From positions 289,777 through 353,776 of the forward strand of contig NZ_VKDD01000003.1 in assembly GCF_007097525.1 (NCBI RefSeq): 64,000 nt of DNA, written 5' to 3'. The stretch is from Thalassomonas sp. M1454 (lineage in GTDB: Bacteria; Pseudomonadota; Gammaproteobacteria; Enterobacterales; Alteromonadaceae). A program made the position numbers and the translations under genes. The notes under the pieces are model-generated. The model was not told the DNA's origin, did no database searches, and was given only the letters and a program-made list of their open reading frames with translations. Shown here in pieces: positions 44,371-52,970 of the stretch (positions are counted from its first letter, which is position 1; each line of letters begins with the position of its first letter).

Positions 44371-44562
44371 ATGGATCTTGATAAAGTACGTATTGGTATG
44401 TCATGCGCCAGCCACAAAGGCTGTGGCACAGTCACTTGGGTAGATGGTGCAACTCAAACTGTCTATTTAACTGATTTAGTTGATAACCATAGCTTTGATG
44501 TTGGTATTGAAGATATAGTAGATGATCCACAAATTCATAATCGTGAAGACAATTATTATTAA
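44371..44562 (+). CDS. Small conserved-looking protein of unknown function
   Basis: 63 residues with a strong ribosome-binding site (AAGGGGAA) eight bases before the ATG. Sequence opens MDLDKVRIGMSCASHKGCG, with two Cys seven residues apart, then alternating hydrophobic strands (VTWVDGATQTVYLTDL) and an acidic tail. It looks like a small beta-barrel. I do not recognise the family. It is flanked by a repeat upstream and a terminator at 44597-44634. Confidence 0.7.
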   Translation: MDLDKVRIGMSCASHKGCGTVTWVDGATQTVYLTDLVDNHSFDVGIEDIVDDPQIHNREDNYY

Positions 44563-44596
44563 GCGCGAGTAAAATCATACCAACCGAAAAATCACT

Positions 44597-44634
44597 TAAA
44601 CCTGTGTTTTGTTAATTCAACTGCACAGGTTTTT
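44597..44634 (+). terminator. Terminator after the 63-residue protein gene
   Basis: Arms AAACCTGTG/CACAGGTTT with a 17-base loop and a T run. Confidence 0.65.
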
Positions 44635-44671
44635 ATTAAGATCGATTTAAATCATACCCCCGCATCATACT

Positions 44672-44700
44672 TTTAGTTATTATCATTATAAATAACTAAA
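44672..44700. promoter_or_regulatory. Inverted repeat just upstream of the ABC exporter gene
   Basis: Arms TTTAGTTATT and AATAACTAAA separated by nine bases, ending 14 bases before the ATG at 44714. The spacer includes ATCATTAT, which recalls half of a Fur box, but the whole does not match one. Possible operator of the transporter gene. Confidence 0.4.
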
Positions 44701-44713
44701 CTAAGTCCCCTTT

Positions 44714-46507
44714 ATGCGTTCTCGAATACCTACAGGCAATGAGCCAGATCATTTTAACTGGCAAATAATCAAACAAGTTATTCCTTATTTATTTGAATTT
44801 AAGCATCGAGTCTTTTTAGCCTTGGCCTTTATGGTTTTCGCTAAACTAGCCAGTGTCGGTTTACCTTTTATTTTAAAATACATCGTTGATGACTTAACCG
44901 CCATTGATGCCGATTCAATCAACTTAGTTGCTGCCCCTATCGCTTTAGTTATTGCTTACGGGTTTGTGCGTTTTTCCAATGTCCTTTTTGGTGAAATTCG
45001 AGATACTTTATTTGGTCGAGTCACTGAGCGCGCCATCCGCCGTATCGGCTTAAAAGTGTTTAAACACTTACACTTACTTGATTTAGAGTTTCATCTTAAT
45101 CGCCGCACCGGTGGTTTATCTAGAGACATAGATAGAGGCACATCTGGCATTAATTTTTTAATGCGCTTTATGGTGTTTAATATTATCCCTACCCTACTTG
45201 AAATTGGCTTAGTGGTTTTTATTTTATTTTTTAATTATGGCTTTAGCTTCGCAGCGATAACCCTAATATCAATTGTGGCTTATGTTGGTTACTCCATTAA
45301 AGCAACAGAGTGGCGTACAACCTATGTGCGTCAAGCAAATAAAGCTGACTCGGCCAGTAATTCACAAGCGATAGATAGCCTAATTAATTACGAAACAACA
45401 AAATATTTTACCGCTGAAGATTACGAGGCTAATCGTTACGACGCTGAATTAAAAGACTGGGAAATGGCCAAACGTAAGAATCGTTTATCATTGTTTGTAT
45501 TAAATGGTGGTCAGGCTTTCATTATTGCCGCGTCGATGACTGCAATGATGGCCCTTGCCGCGCAACAGGTTACTGAAGGTGTTATGACCATAGGTGATTT
45601 TGTATTGATTAACGCATTTATGATGCAAATATTTTTACCACTAAATTTTCTTGGTTTTGTCTACCGTGAGATGAAGGGCTCATTGGCCAATATCGAATTA
45701 ATGTTTAACTTATTAACGATAAAGTCAAAAACGGTTGAAAGCCCTCAAGCAACCACATTAAAAATAAAGCATGGGCAAGTGGAGTTTAATAATGTCTGTT
45801 TCAACTATCACCAAGATAGAAGTATTTTAAAAGATATAAACTTTAGTATTTTGCCTGGAGAAAAAGTAGCTGTCGTTGGTGCAAGTGGTAGTGGTAAGTC
45901 AACTTTAGTTAAGCTGCTATTTAGGTTTTATGACCTTAATAAAGGCAACATTTGTATCGACGGCCAAGATATTAGCCAATTAACGTTTAAGTCTTTACGC
46001 TCAGCTATCGGTATAGTGCCGCAAGATACCGTACTCTTTAATGACAATATTTTAGAAAATGTTCGTTACGGTAGGCTCGATGCAACAGATGAAGAAGTAC
46101 TCGCGGCAATCAAGCTTGCTCATTTAGATGCGTTTATTCAAGCATTGCCTGACGGAGTAAATACTATGGTTGGTGAGCGCGGATTAAAATTATCTGGCGG
46201 TGAAAAACAGCGTGTCGCCATTGCTCGTACCATACTTAAAAAGCCATCAATTCTAGTATTTGATGAAGCAACATCGTCACTCGACAGTGAATCTGAACAA
46301 GCGATAATGAATGCCTTAAAAGAGATCTCCGATGGCGTTACCAGTTTGGTTATAGCCCATCGCTTATCAACTATTATTGATGCTGATAAAATTGTTGTTA
46401 TGGATAAAGGCAAAATAGTTGAAATAGGCAGCCATGACACCTTAATAAATACTAAAGGGACTTACGCTAAGCTTTGGCAAATACAACAGTCGAATAGTGA
46501 AAAATAA
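44714..46507 (+). CDS. ABC half-transporter, ATM1/HMT1-like (ABCB7 type)
   Basis: 597 residues. Six-span exporter domain (about 20-310), with FGEIRDTLFGRVTERAIRRIGLKVFKHLHLLDLEFHLNRRTGGLSRDIDRG, which is the signature stretch of ATM1-type transporters, then an ATPase domain with Walker A GASGSGKST, signature LSGGEKQR and Walker B ILVFDEATSS. Bacterial relatives export glutathione-metal or glutathione-persulfide compounds and confer heavy-metal tolerance. Monocistronic; terminator at 46542-46570. Confidence 0.87.
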   Translation: MRSRIPTGNEPDHFNWQIIKQVIPYLFEFKHRVFLALAFMVFAKLASVGLPFILKYIVDDLTAIDADSINLVAAPIALVIAYGFVRFSNVLFGEIRDTLFGRVTERAIRRIGLKVFKHLHLLDLEFHLNRRTGGLSRDIDRGTSGINFLMRFMVFNIIPTLLEIGLVVFILFFNYGFSFAAITLISIVAYVGYSIKATEWRTTYVRQANKADSASNSQAIDSLINYETTKYFTAEDYEANRYDAELKDWEMAKRKNRLSLFVLNGGQAFIIAASMTAMMALAAQQVTEGVMTIGDFVLINAFMMQIFLPLNFLGFVYREMKGSLANIELMFNLLTIKSKTVESPQATTLKIKHGQVEFNNVCFNYHQDRSILKDINFSILPGEKVAVVGASGSGKSTLVKLLFRFYDLNKGNICIDGQDISQLTFKSLRSAIGIVPQDTVLFNDNILENVRYGRLDATDEEVLAAIKLAHLDAFIQALPDGVNTMVGERGLKLSGGEKQRVAIARTILKKPSILVFDEATSSLDSESEQAIMNALKEISDGVTSLVIAHRLSTIIDADKIVVMDKGKIVEIGSHDTLINTKGTYAKLWQIQQSNSEK

Positions 46508-46541
46508 TCAAAGTAGGCAAAATATAACTCTGCTTAAAACA

Positions 46542-46570
46542 AAAAACTCAGCAAAGGCTGAGTTTTTTTT
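46542..46570. terminator. Terminator between the ABC exporter and ssb genes
   Basis: 11-bp stem AAAAACTCAGC and its complement, loop AAAG, long T run on the plus strand and A run on the other side. It serves the exporter gene and may serve ssb. Confidence 0.85.
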
Positions 46571-46593
46571 ATCCAATAATCTAGAGCGCTTGC

Positions 46594-47229
46594 CTAGAAA
46601 GGAATATCGTCATCAAAATCCATAACAGGCTCTTGTGGATTTACTTTAGGTGCCTGTTGAGGTTGTTGCTGCTGGTAACCACCTTGCTGAGGCGCTTGTT
46701 GTTGGTAACCACCTTGCTGAGGAGCTTGTTGCTGATAGCCACCTTGCTGCTGAGCTTGAGGAGCTTGTTGATAGCCGCCTTGTTGCATAGCAGGTTTTGC
46801 TGCAGCTTGTGGTTTAAATCCACCTTGCTGTGGTTGTTGATATGCTTGTTGACCGCCGCCCATAGGTGCACCAGTATTTTGTCCAGCGCCACGCGAGTCT
46901 AACATTTGCATTTCATTAGCACGAATTTCTGTAGTGTATTGATCAACACCTTGAGCATTTTGCCATTTACGCGTTTGTAGACGACCTTCTACATAAACTT
47001 TTGAACCTTTCTTCAAGTATTCAGCAGCAATTTCAGCTAAACGGTTGTTAAATACAACACGGTGCCATTCAGTGATCTCTTTTGGTTCACCTGTTTGCTT
47101 GTCTTTCCAACTTTCAGAAGTAGCGATAGTTACATTACAAACTGAACCACCACTTGGGAAGAATTTAACTTCTGGATCTTGTCCTAAGTTACCTACGATT
47201 ATTACTTTATTTACACCACGACTGGCCAT
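46594..47229 (-). CDS. ssb: Single-stranded DNA-binding protein
   Basis: 211 residues. OB fold in residues 1-112 ([63 protein letters not shown]). Then a Gln/Gly/Pro-rich linker of about 80 residues with three clear repeats of PQQGGYQQQ, and the acidic tip DFDDDIPF that recruits replication and repair proteins. The linker is longer and more repetitive than in E. coli (178 residues). No LexA-type box was seen upstream. Confidence 0.95.
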   Translation of the reverse strand: MASRGVNKVIIVGNLGQDPEVKFFPSGGSVCNVTIATSESWKDKQTGEPKEITEWHRVVFNNRLAEIAAEYLKKGSKVYVEGRLQTRKWQNAQGVDQYTTEIRANEMQMLDSRGAGQNTGAPMGGGQQAYQQPQQGGFKPQAAAKPAMQQGGYQQAPQAQQQGGYQQQAPQQGGYQQQAPQQGGYQQQQPQQAPKVNPQEPVMDFDDDIPF

Positions 47230-47423
47230 GAAAAATCCTGTTCTTTCTATTTTATTTTATGTTAATAACTCGACGATAAGGAGTGTGAACGAGCTACGTT
47301 ATGTTATTCAGTTTTTGCGAGGATATTTTTATCCCTCGACTAAATAAGAGAGTCAGTGTAGCACCGAAAATTAATTTAAAAAAGCGTTTATAGCGATCAA
47401 AAGCTCGATATTTTTAAGCAAAT

Positions 47424-47457
47424 AAAAAAGCCTTAATAAGATCAATTATTAAGGCTT
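47424..47457 (-). terminator. Terminator of the TolB-amidohydrolase gene
   Basis: 12-bp stem AAGCCTTAATAA and its complement with a 6-base loop; six T follow on the minus strand. Confidence 0.8.
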
Positions 47458-47486
47458 GATTTAAATTTTATTTTTTAATAATTAAA

Positions 47487-50400
47487 TTATTTTTCAAAAT
47501 AAAATGGCTTACGTTTGTTATCGTAATTACCAATCTCATTCATGCTGTCGCCATCATAAATGCGGCCATTAATCATGATATGAGATACTTTATCACTCTC
47601 GCGGATATCATTAGCTACATCACCATCAATCACGATAATATCGGCTAACTTACCCGCTTTTAATGAGCCAATGTGAGCATCTAAACCTAAATGCTTAGCA
47701 GGGTCGATAGTCGCAGTGCGAAGTGCTTGTAAAGGCGTCATACCACCTTGCGCCATCATCCACATTTCCCAATGTGCCGCTAAGCCTTCACGCTGACCAT
47801 GTGCACCAATACCAACTAGTACGCCCATGTCTTGCATTTCTTTGGCAATGCTAGCAACGCTTTTGTGATTATAGTGATGCTCTGGTGCTGTAGTTCTACG
47901 CATAGAGCGTGGCGCTAAAACGTTACTTGGTACGTACTTGCTTAAACGCGGGTGTTTCCACACTTCGGTTTTATCATACCAGTAATGCTCTCCAGAGATA
48001 CCACCATAAGCAACTACAAGAGTTGGAACATATGCCGTTTCTGATTGCTGCCAAAATTGACGAATATCATCATAAATTGTCGCCGTTGAAATCGAATGCT
48101 CTAACGATGTGTGACCATCGGCAACCATAGATAGGTTATGTTGTAGTAATGAACCACCTTCAGGTACAACCATCACACCTAACTCACGGCCAGCTTGGAT
48201 TATTTGCTGACGTTGGTTACGGCGAGGTTGGTTATATGATTTAACACTAAATGCACCTACTTTTTGTAAGCGTTCTAGTTGAAATCTAGCATCGTCTAAA
48301 CTATCAACGTGCGAAGTATAACCTGCTGCTGATGCACCGTATAAAATACTACCGGTAGAGAAGATACGAGGTGCAACAATGTCACCTGCTTTTTGTAACT
48401 CACTAGCGGCAAATATTTCAGTGGTATCGTTTGAAGGGTCATGAATTGTCGTTACACCTAAAGAAAGCGTGGCGTAGTTTTTCCAGTTTTGCTGAGGAAT
48501 GATCTCATTTGATCCTTGCGGCCCATGAGCGTGAGCATCAACTAAACCAGGCATTACCGTTTTGCCTGTAACATCAATAATTTCAGCACCCGATGGGATC
48601 TTAACATCACTACGACTACCAACAGCTTTAATGTGTTTACCATCAACAAGCACAACACCGTCATTGATAATTTCTTCGCCTTCCATGGTTAGCACTTTAC
48701 CGCCAACTAATGCCACTAAACCTTGCGGAGCATCGGCTTTTTTACTAAAACCAAGGGAAGTTACTTTTGGTGTTAACTCTTCATCAGCTTTGTAGCCAAT
48801 ATCAAACATACCATTTAAGCTAGCTTGGTATAAATCAGGCCCTAAGCTCCAGTAAATTTCATCACTAGTAGAGTTAAAGCTGATACTTTCACCGGCACGA
48901 GTTGATAATTTACGTACTGGGATATTTTTTGCGCTAGGACCAATGTGGATCACATCACCGCGTTCAACTAGTGGCGTAACAAACACTTTAAAGCGTTCAG
49001 CAAAAGCTAGGTATTTGCCATTTGGGGCTACTTTAAATTCAGTTGCGTATTTACCTGTGTATAACGTTTTTTCGTTTTGTCCGTCTAAATCAACACGGGC
49101 AAACTCTGGCATCTCACCGTAACGTTGTACATAAATGCGGTCATTGCGATCAGCAAACTGTGGCGCGCTACCATTTTCAGTAACAAGTGTGGCTTTACCA
49201 CCTTTAACTGATACTTGATAAATACCTGAGTTTAACCCCCATTTAGGATCGGTGATATAACCACCCGATACCTTTCTAAATACTACAGTTTTACCGTTTG
49301 GCGAAAACGTTGCTTCAATGTACTTACCAGGCTCTGATAGTAAGTTTTTACCACGACCGGTTCTTGCAGATACAACGCGGATGTTACCTTGTTTTTTATC
49401 ATCCCAAGTTGAATAAACAATGCTGTTACCATCTCGAGAAAAACTTGGGTTTAATTCAAAATGATCAGTTTGCTTAGTTAAACGTTTAGGCTTACCGTCA
49501 GGTAATGTGCGCGTATAAATATGACCTAAAGCTTCAAAAACAACTTTTTTGCCATTTGGTGAAATTTCAACATCACGCAGCATTTTCACGTCAAAATTAT
49601 CAACATCAATATTTTGTGCAAAACGTAGTGTTTTTTGAATTTTCTTTTCAGCAGTAACGTTAAATTCGATAACTTCTGTTTCATTATCTTCAAGGTTTAA
49701 CTTGTTAATTTTACCGCCAGCCCAAAAGATAATTTCTTCATTATCTGGTGTCCAAGCCATTGTTGGATAAACACCATGAATAGCCCAAGTCTCTTGCATA
49801 TCACGATCAAGTTTGTCGTATACAGGTGTTTTACTACCGGTTTCTAAATCGTAAATAAATAATGTCGATTGAAAATCAACACGAGAGATATAAGCTAACT
49901 TCTTGCCGTCAGGTGATGGTGTTGGACGAATTGCACCGCCGCGACCAGATAGAATAACTTCAATCTCACCAGTTTCACGATCTAAACGCTTAATTTTGTA
50001 AATACCTTTTTCACTATCTTTTGAGTAGTGGAAAGTTTTACCTGGGGTAGCATCTTGTGAGAAGTAAACATAACGACCGTCAGCAGAAAAAGCTGGTTCA
50101 CCTAAATCTTTTTGTTGATTAGGACGCTTAGTCAGCATCATGCCATCGCCGCCAGTTTTATGGTACATCCATACTTCGCCAGCACCTAGTGAGCGACTAC
50201 CAGTAAAGTGTTTACGAGCAACGATGTAGTCACCATCAGGACTCCAAGCAGGAGAGTTGATTAAGCGAAACGTTTCTTTCGTAACCGCGGTTTGGTTTGA
50301 ACCATCTGCGTCCATTACCCAAATATTGTCGCCGCCGCCTTGGTCCGATGTAAACGCAATATGTTTACCATCAGGAGAGAATGTTGGTTGCATTTGCCAA

Positions 50401-50708
50401 GCGATATCGGAAGTTAACACTTTGGCTTCACCGCCGCTTACCGGCATAGTGTAAATATCACCTAATAAATCAAATACGATAGTTTTACCGTCAGGTGAAA
50501 TATCAACGTTCATCCAAGTACCTTGGTTAACGTTAATTTTAGCTGTAGTAAATTCACCTTGAGGCTCATCTACCGACCATTCTTTTTTCTCTTCTTTTAC
50601 TGCATCAGTAACCGTTGCATTTTCAGCATAAACTGATGTTGACGCTAACATTACACCTAACGTTGCAGCAACAATTGAAGGTTTAGTTTTCATTTTCAAA
50701 AATGACAT
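47487..50708 (-). CDS. Exported TolB-like beta-propeller / amidohydrolase fusion
   Basis: 1073 residues. Signal peptide (1-28), then two sets of WD40-like/TolB repeats (about 60-310 and 380-640; many SPDGK motifs), then an amidohydrolase (about 670-1065) beginning VALVGGKVLTMEGEEIINDG. Metal-site motifs: VDAHAHGP (HxH), FSVKSYNQP (bridging Lys), SLEHSIS and VGIGAHGQ (His). Such fusions are common in Alteromonadales and Bacteroidetes and are annotated as imidazolonepropionase-like peptidases or dipeptidases; substrate unknown. Start at 50708 or 50693. Monocistronic. Confidence 0.85.
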   Translation of the reverse strand: MSFLKMKTKPSIVAATLGVMLASTSVYAENATVTDAVKEEKKEWSVDEPQGEFTTAKINVNQGTWMNVDISPDGKTIVFDLLGDIYTMPVSGGEAKVLTSDIAWQMQPTFSPDGKHIAFTSDQGGGDNIWVMDADGSNQTAVTKETFRLINSPAWSPDGDYIVARKHFTGSRSLGAGEVWMYHKTGGDGMMLTKRPNQQKDLGEPAFSADGRYVYFSQDATPGKTFHYSKDSEKGIYKIKRLDRETGEIEVILSGRGGAIRPTPSPDGKKLAYISRVDFQSTLFIYDLETGSKTPVYDKLDRDMQETWAIHGVYPTMAWTPDNEEIIFWAGGKINKLNLEDNETEVIEFNVTAEKKIQKTLRFAQNIDVDNFDVKMLRDVEISPNGKKVVFEALGHIYTRTLPDGKPKRLTKQTDHFELNPSFSRDGNSIVYSTWDDKKQGNIRVVSARTGRGKNLLSEPGKYIEATFSPNGKTVVFRKVSGGYITDPKWGLNSGIYQVSVKGGKATLVTENGSAPQFADRNDRIYVQRYGEMPEFARVDLDGQNEKTLYTGKYATEFKVAPNGKYLAFAERFKVFVTPLVERGDVIHIGPSAKNIPVRKLSTRAGESISFNSTSDEIYWSLGPDLYQASLNGMFDIGYKADEELTPKVTSLGFSKKADAPQGLVALVGGKVLTMEGEEIINDGVVLVDGKHIKAVGSRSDVKIPSGAEIIDVTGKTVMPGLVDAHAHGPQGSNEIIPQQNWKNYATLSLGVTTIHDPSNDTTEIFAASELQKAGDIVAPRIFSTGSILYGASAAGYTSHVDSLDDARFQLERLQKVGAFSVKSYNQPRRNQRQQIIQAGRELGVMVVPEGGSLLQHNLSMVADGHTSLEHSISTATIYDDIRQFWQQSETAYVPTLVVAYGGISGEHYWYDKTEVWKHPRLSKYVPSNVLAPRSMRRTTAPEHHYNHKSVASIAKEMQDMGVLVGIGAHGQREGLAAHWEMWMMAQGGMTPLQALRTATIDPAKHLGLDAHIGSLKAGKLADIIVIDGDVANDIRESDKVSHIMINGRIYDGDSMNEIGNYDNKRKPFYFEK

Positions 50709-50922
50709 GTATCTGCCCTATTTCGTTCTTATTTAACTAGCCCACATTGACTAGTTTTTTTAATTGCACAAAATAGAACACATTGAGGACAAGGTGTAAA
50801 GAAAGGTTACAAATTGATAACCAACTTTAAGGTGAATAACGTAGTTTTAACGATAGATAGCAGCTAAATACAACTGAAAAATAAATGGACATATTTTTTC
50901 AGTTATATTTATTTAAGAGTAA

Positions 50923-51558
50923 TTATTTAGAATATCCCCATCTTGGCATCATTGTTTGTTCAATACCTAAATGGTCAAGCATTCTGCCCACCATAAAATC
51001 GATTAAGTCATTGATACTTGTTGGGTTGTGATAAAAACCTGGGGCTGCTGGCATTATAGTTACCCCCATTTGAGACAAGCTGTGCATATTGGCTAAGTGG
51101 ATAGTTGAAAATGGCGTTTCTCTTGGCACCATAATAAGTTGGCCGCGCTCTTTAATGACTACATCAGCAGCACGTTCAATTAAATTATCACTCATGCCTT
51201 GGCTAATAGCCGCCAGCGTTCCAGTTGAACATGGGCATACCACCATTTGTTTTGGCGCAGCTGAACCTGAAGCTACCGGCGAGAACCATTGCTCTTTGCC
51301 AAACACGGTTATTTGCTCAGGCTTCGCTTGGTATTTATCAATAAGTACTTGGCTCGCTTTTTCAGGATTAGACGGAAGCTTTAAACCTACTTCAGTATCA
51401 AGTACCACACGGGCTGCACTTGAGATAAGTACATAGACTTGATAATTAGCAGCAACTAAGCACTCTAATAAACGCAGCGCATATAAAGAGCCAGAAGCAC
51501 CGGTAATTGCTAGCGTTATTTTGCTTTCAAAATCTGAAGTTGTAGTTAGGTTTGTCAT
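50923..51558 (-). CDS. ubiX: Flavin prenyltransferase UbiX
   Basis: 211 residues, flavoprotein fold: [82 protein letters not shown] and [10 protein letters not shown]. It makes the prenylated FMN cofactor used by UbiD in ubiquinone synthesis. It follows mpl by 12 bases and is probably co-transcribed. Confidence 0.93.
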   Translation of the reverse strand: MTNLTTTSDFESKITLAITGASGSLYALRLLECLVAANYQVYVLISSAARVVLDTEVGLKLPSNPEKASQVLIDKYQAKPEQITVFGKEQWFSPVASGSAAPKQMVVCPCSTGTLAAISQGMSDNLIERAADVVIKERGQLIMVPRETPFSTIHLANMHSLSQMGVTIMPAAPGFYHNPTSINDLIDFMVGRMLDHLGIEQTMMPRWGYSK

Positions 51559-51570
51559 CTTTACTCGTTC

Positions 51571-52932
51571 TTATTTATTTTTTAATGCGGCGATAAGTTT
51601 TTTATGAAAACTACCAAAGCCACCATTACTCATTACCACGATATGATCATTTTCTTGCGCGTTGCTACTAACCATTTGCACTAAATTATCGATATCGTCT
51701 GCACAAAACGTAGGTGCTTTGGTGTCATTAATCAAATCACTAACCGACCATTTTACATTTTCATCTTGATATAAATAAACTACATCGGCATCATCAAGTG
51801 ACTTTGCTAGTGTGTCTTTATGTACACCTGACTTCATGGTATTCGATCTTGGCTCTAGCACTGCAAGTATGCGCTCACTACCAACCCTAGCTCTAAATCC
51901 TTGTAAGTTTTTACTTATAGCTGTTGGGTGATGAGCAAAGTCATCATAAACTTTAACGCCATTAACATCTCCTACTAGCTCTTGGCGACGTTTGGTATTA
52001 ATAAACTCGCCTAATGCATCACAGGCAATATGACTCGGCACGCCAGCGTGGCGAGCAGCGGCTATAGCCATTAAGGCGTTGTCTATATTAAAATCGCCTA
52101 ACAGGTTCCACTTAACCGTGCCCTGTACTTGTTGATTGAACAATACTTTGAATTCGCTACCATCTGGATTTAATTTTTCAGCAGTCCAACCACTATTATC
52201 GCCAGCGTATTCGATGGGCGTCCAACTACCCATAGCAATGGTTTGTGCAAGATAATCATCATGCTTAGGCGCAAGTAATAAACCATTATTAGGTACCATA
52301 CGCACAACATGATGAAACTGCTTTTGAATATCTTTAATCGAGTCAAAAATATCGGCATGGTCAAACTCTAAATTATTCATGATTAATGTACGCGGACGGT
52401 AATGCACAAACTTAGAGCGTTTATCAAAAAATGCGGTGTCGTATTCATCGGCTTCAATAACAAAAAATGGTGAGTTACCAAGCCTTGCAGAAGTATCAAA
52501 ATTTTGCGGTACACCACCAATTAAATAACCAGGAGTTAATAAGCCGTATTCTAAGATCCAAGCAAGCATCGAGCTCGTTGTGGTTTTGCCATGGGTGCCA
52601 GCAACAGCGAGTACCCATCTGTCTTTTAACACGTTTTCTAACAACCATTGCGGCCCTGAAATATATGGGATATTACGAGCCATAACATACTCAACCATAG
52701 GGTTGCCACGAGACATAGCATTGCCAACAATAACCATGTCAGGTTCGTCGGCTAAATGCTTAGTGTCATAACCTTGCATCAGCTCAATGCCAAGCTCTTC
52801 AAGCTGAGTGCTCATTGGCGGATAAACATTGGCATCACAACCGGAAACTCGAAAGCCAAGTTGTTTCGCTATGGCAGCAATGCCTCCCATGAAGGTACCG
52901 CAAATACCTAGTATATGAACATGTTTTGTCAT
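51571..52932 (-). CDS. mpl: UDP-N-acetylmuramate:L-alanyl-gamma-D-glutamyl-meso-diaminopimelate ligase
   Basis: 453 residues, Mur-ligase architecture: KHVHILGICGTFMGGIAAIAKQLG at the N terminus, ATP loop AVAGTHGKTTTSSML, AFFDKRSKFVHYRPRTLIMNNLEFDHADIF and VYDDFAHHPTAI. It joins recycled tripeptide to UDP-MurNAc, so it works in the same recycling pathway as AnmK in this window. Upstream of ubiX in the same direction. Confidence 0.93.
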   Translation of the reverse strand: MTKHVHILGICGTFMGGIAAIAKQLGFRVSGCDANVYPPMSTQLEELGIELMQGYDTKHLADEPDMVIVGNAMSRGNPMVEYVMARNIPYISGPQWLLENVLKDRWVLAVAGTHGKTTTSSMLAWILEYGLLTPGYLIGGVPQNFDTSARLGNSPFFVIEADEYDTAFFDKRSKFVHYRPRTLIMNNLEFDHADIFDSIKDIQKQFHHVVRMVPNNGLLLAPKHDDYLAQTIAMGSWTPIEYAGDNSGWTAEKLNPDGSEFKVLFNQQVQGTVKWNLLGDFNIDNALMAIAAARHAGVPSHIACDALGEFINTKRRQELVGDVNGVKVYDDFAHHPTAISKNLQGFRARVGSERILAVLEPRSNTMKSGVHKDTLAKSLDDADVVYLYQDENVKWSVSDLINDTKAPTFCADDIDNLVQMVSSNAQENDHIVVMSNGGFGSFHKKLIAALKNK

Positions 52933-52970
52933 TTATCCGTATCTTTCCTAGTTAGTAGTTAGAGCATAAT

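Noticed and set aside
44672..44700. Fur box upstream of the ABC exporter
   Set aside because: Only part of the spacer resembles a Fur half-site; the inverted arms do not match the consensus.
46633..46902. Repetitive DNA that could be read as a repeat array, and open frames on the opposite strand
   Set aside because: The repeats are in-frame Gln/Gly codons of ssb, vary in length and have no spacers; the opposite-strand frame is leucine-rich low complexity caused by the same repeats.
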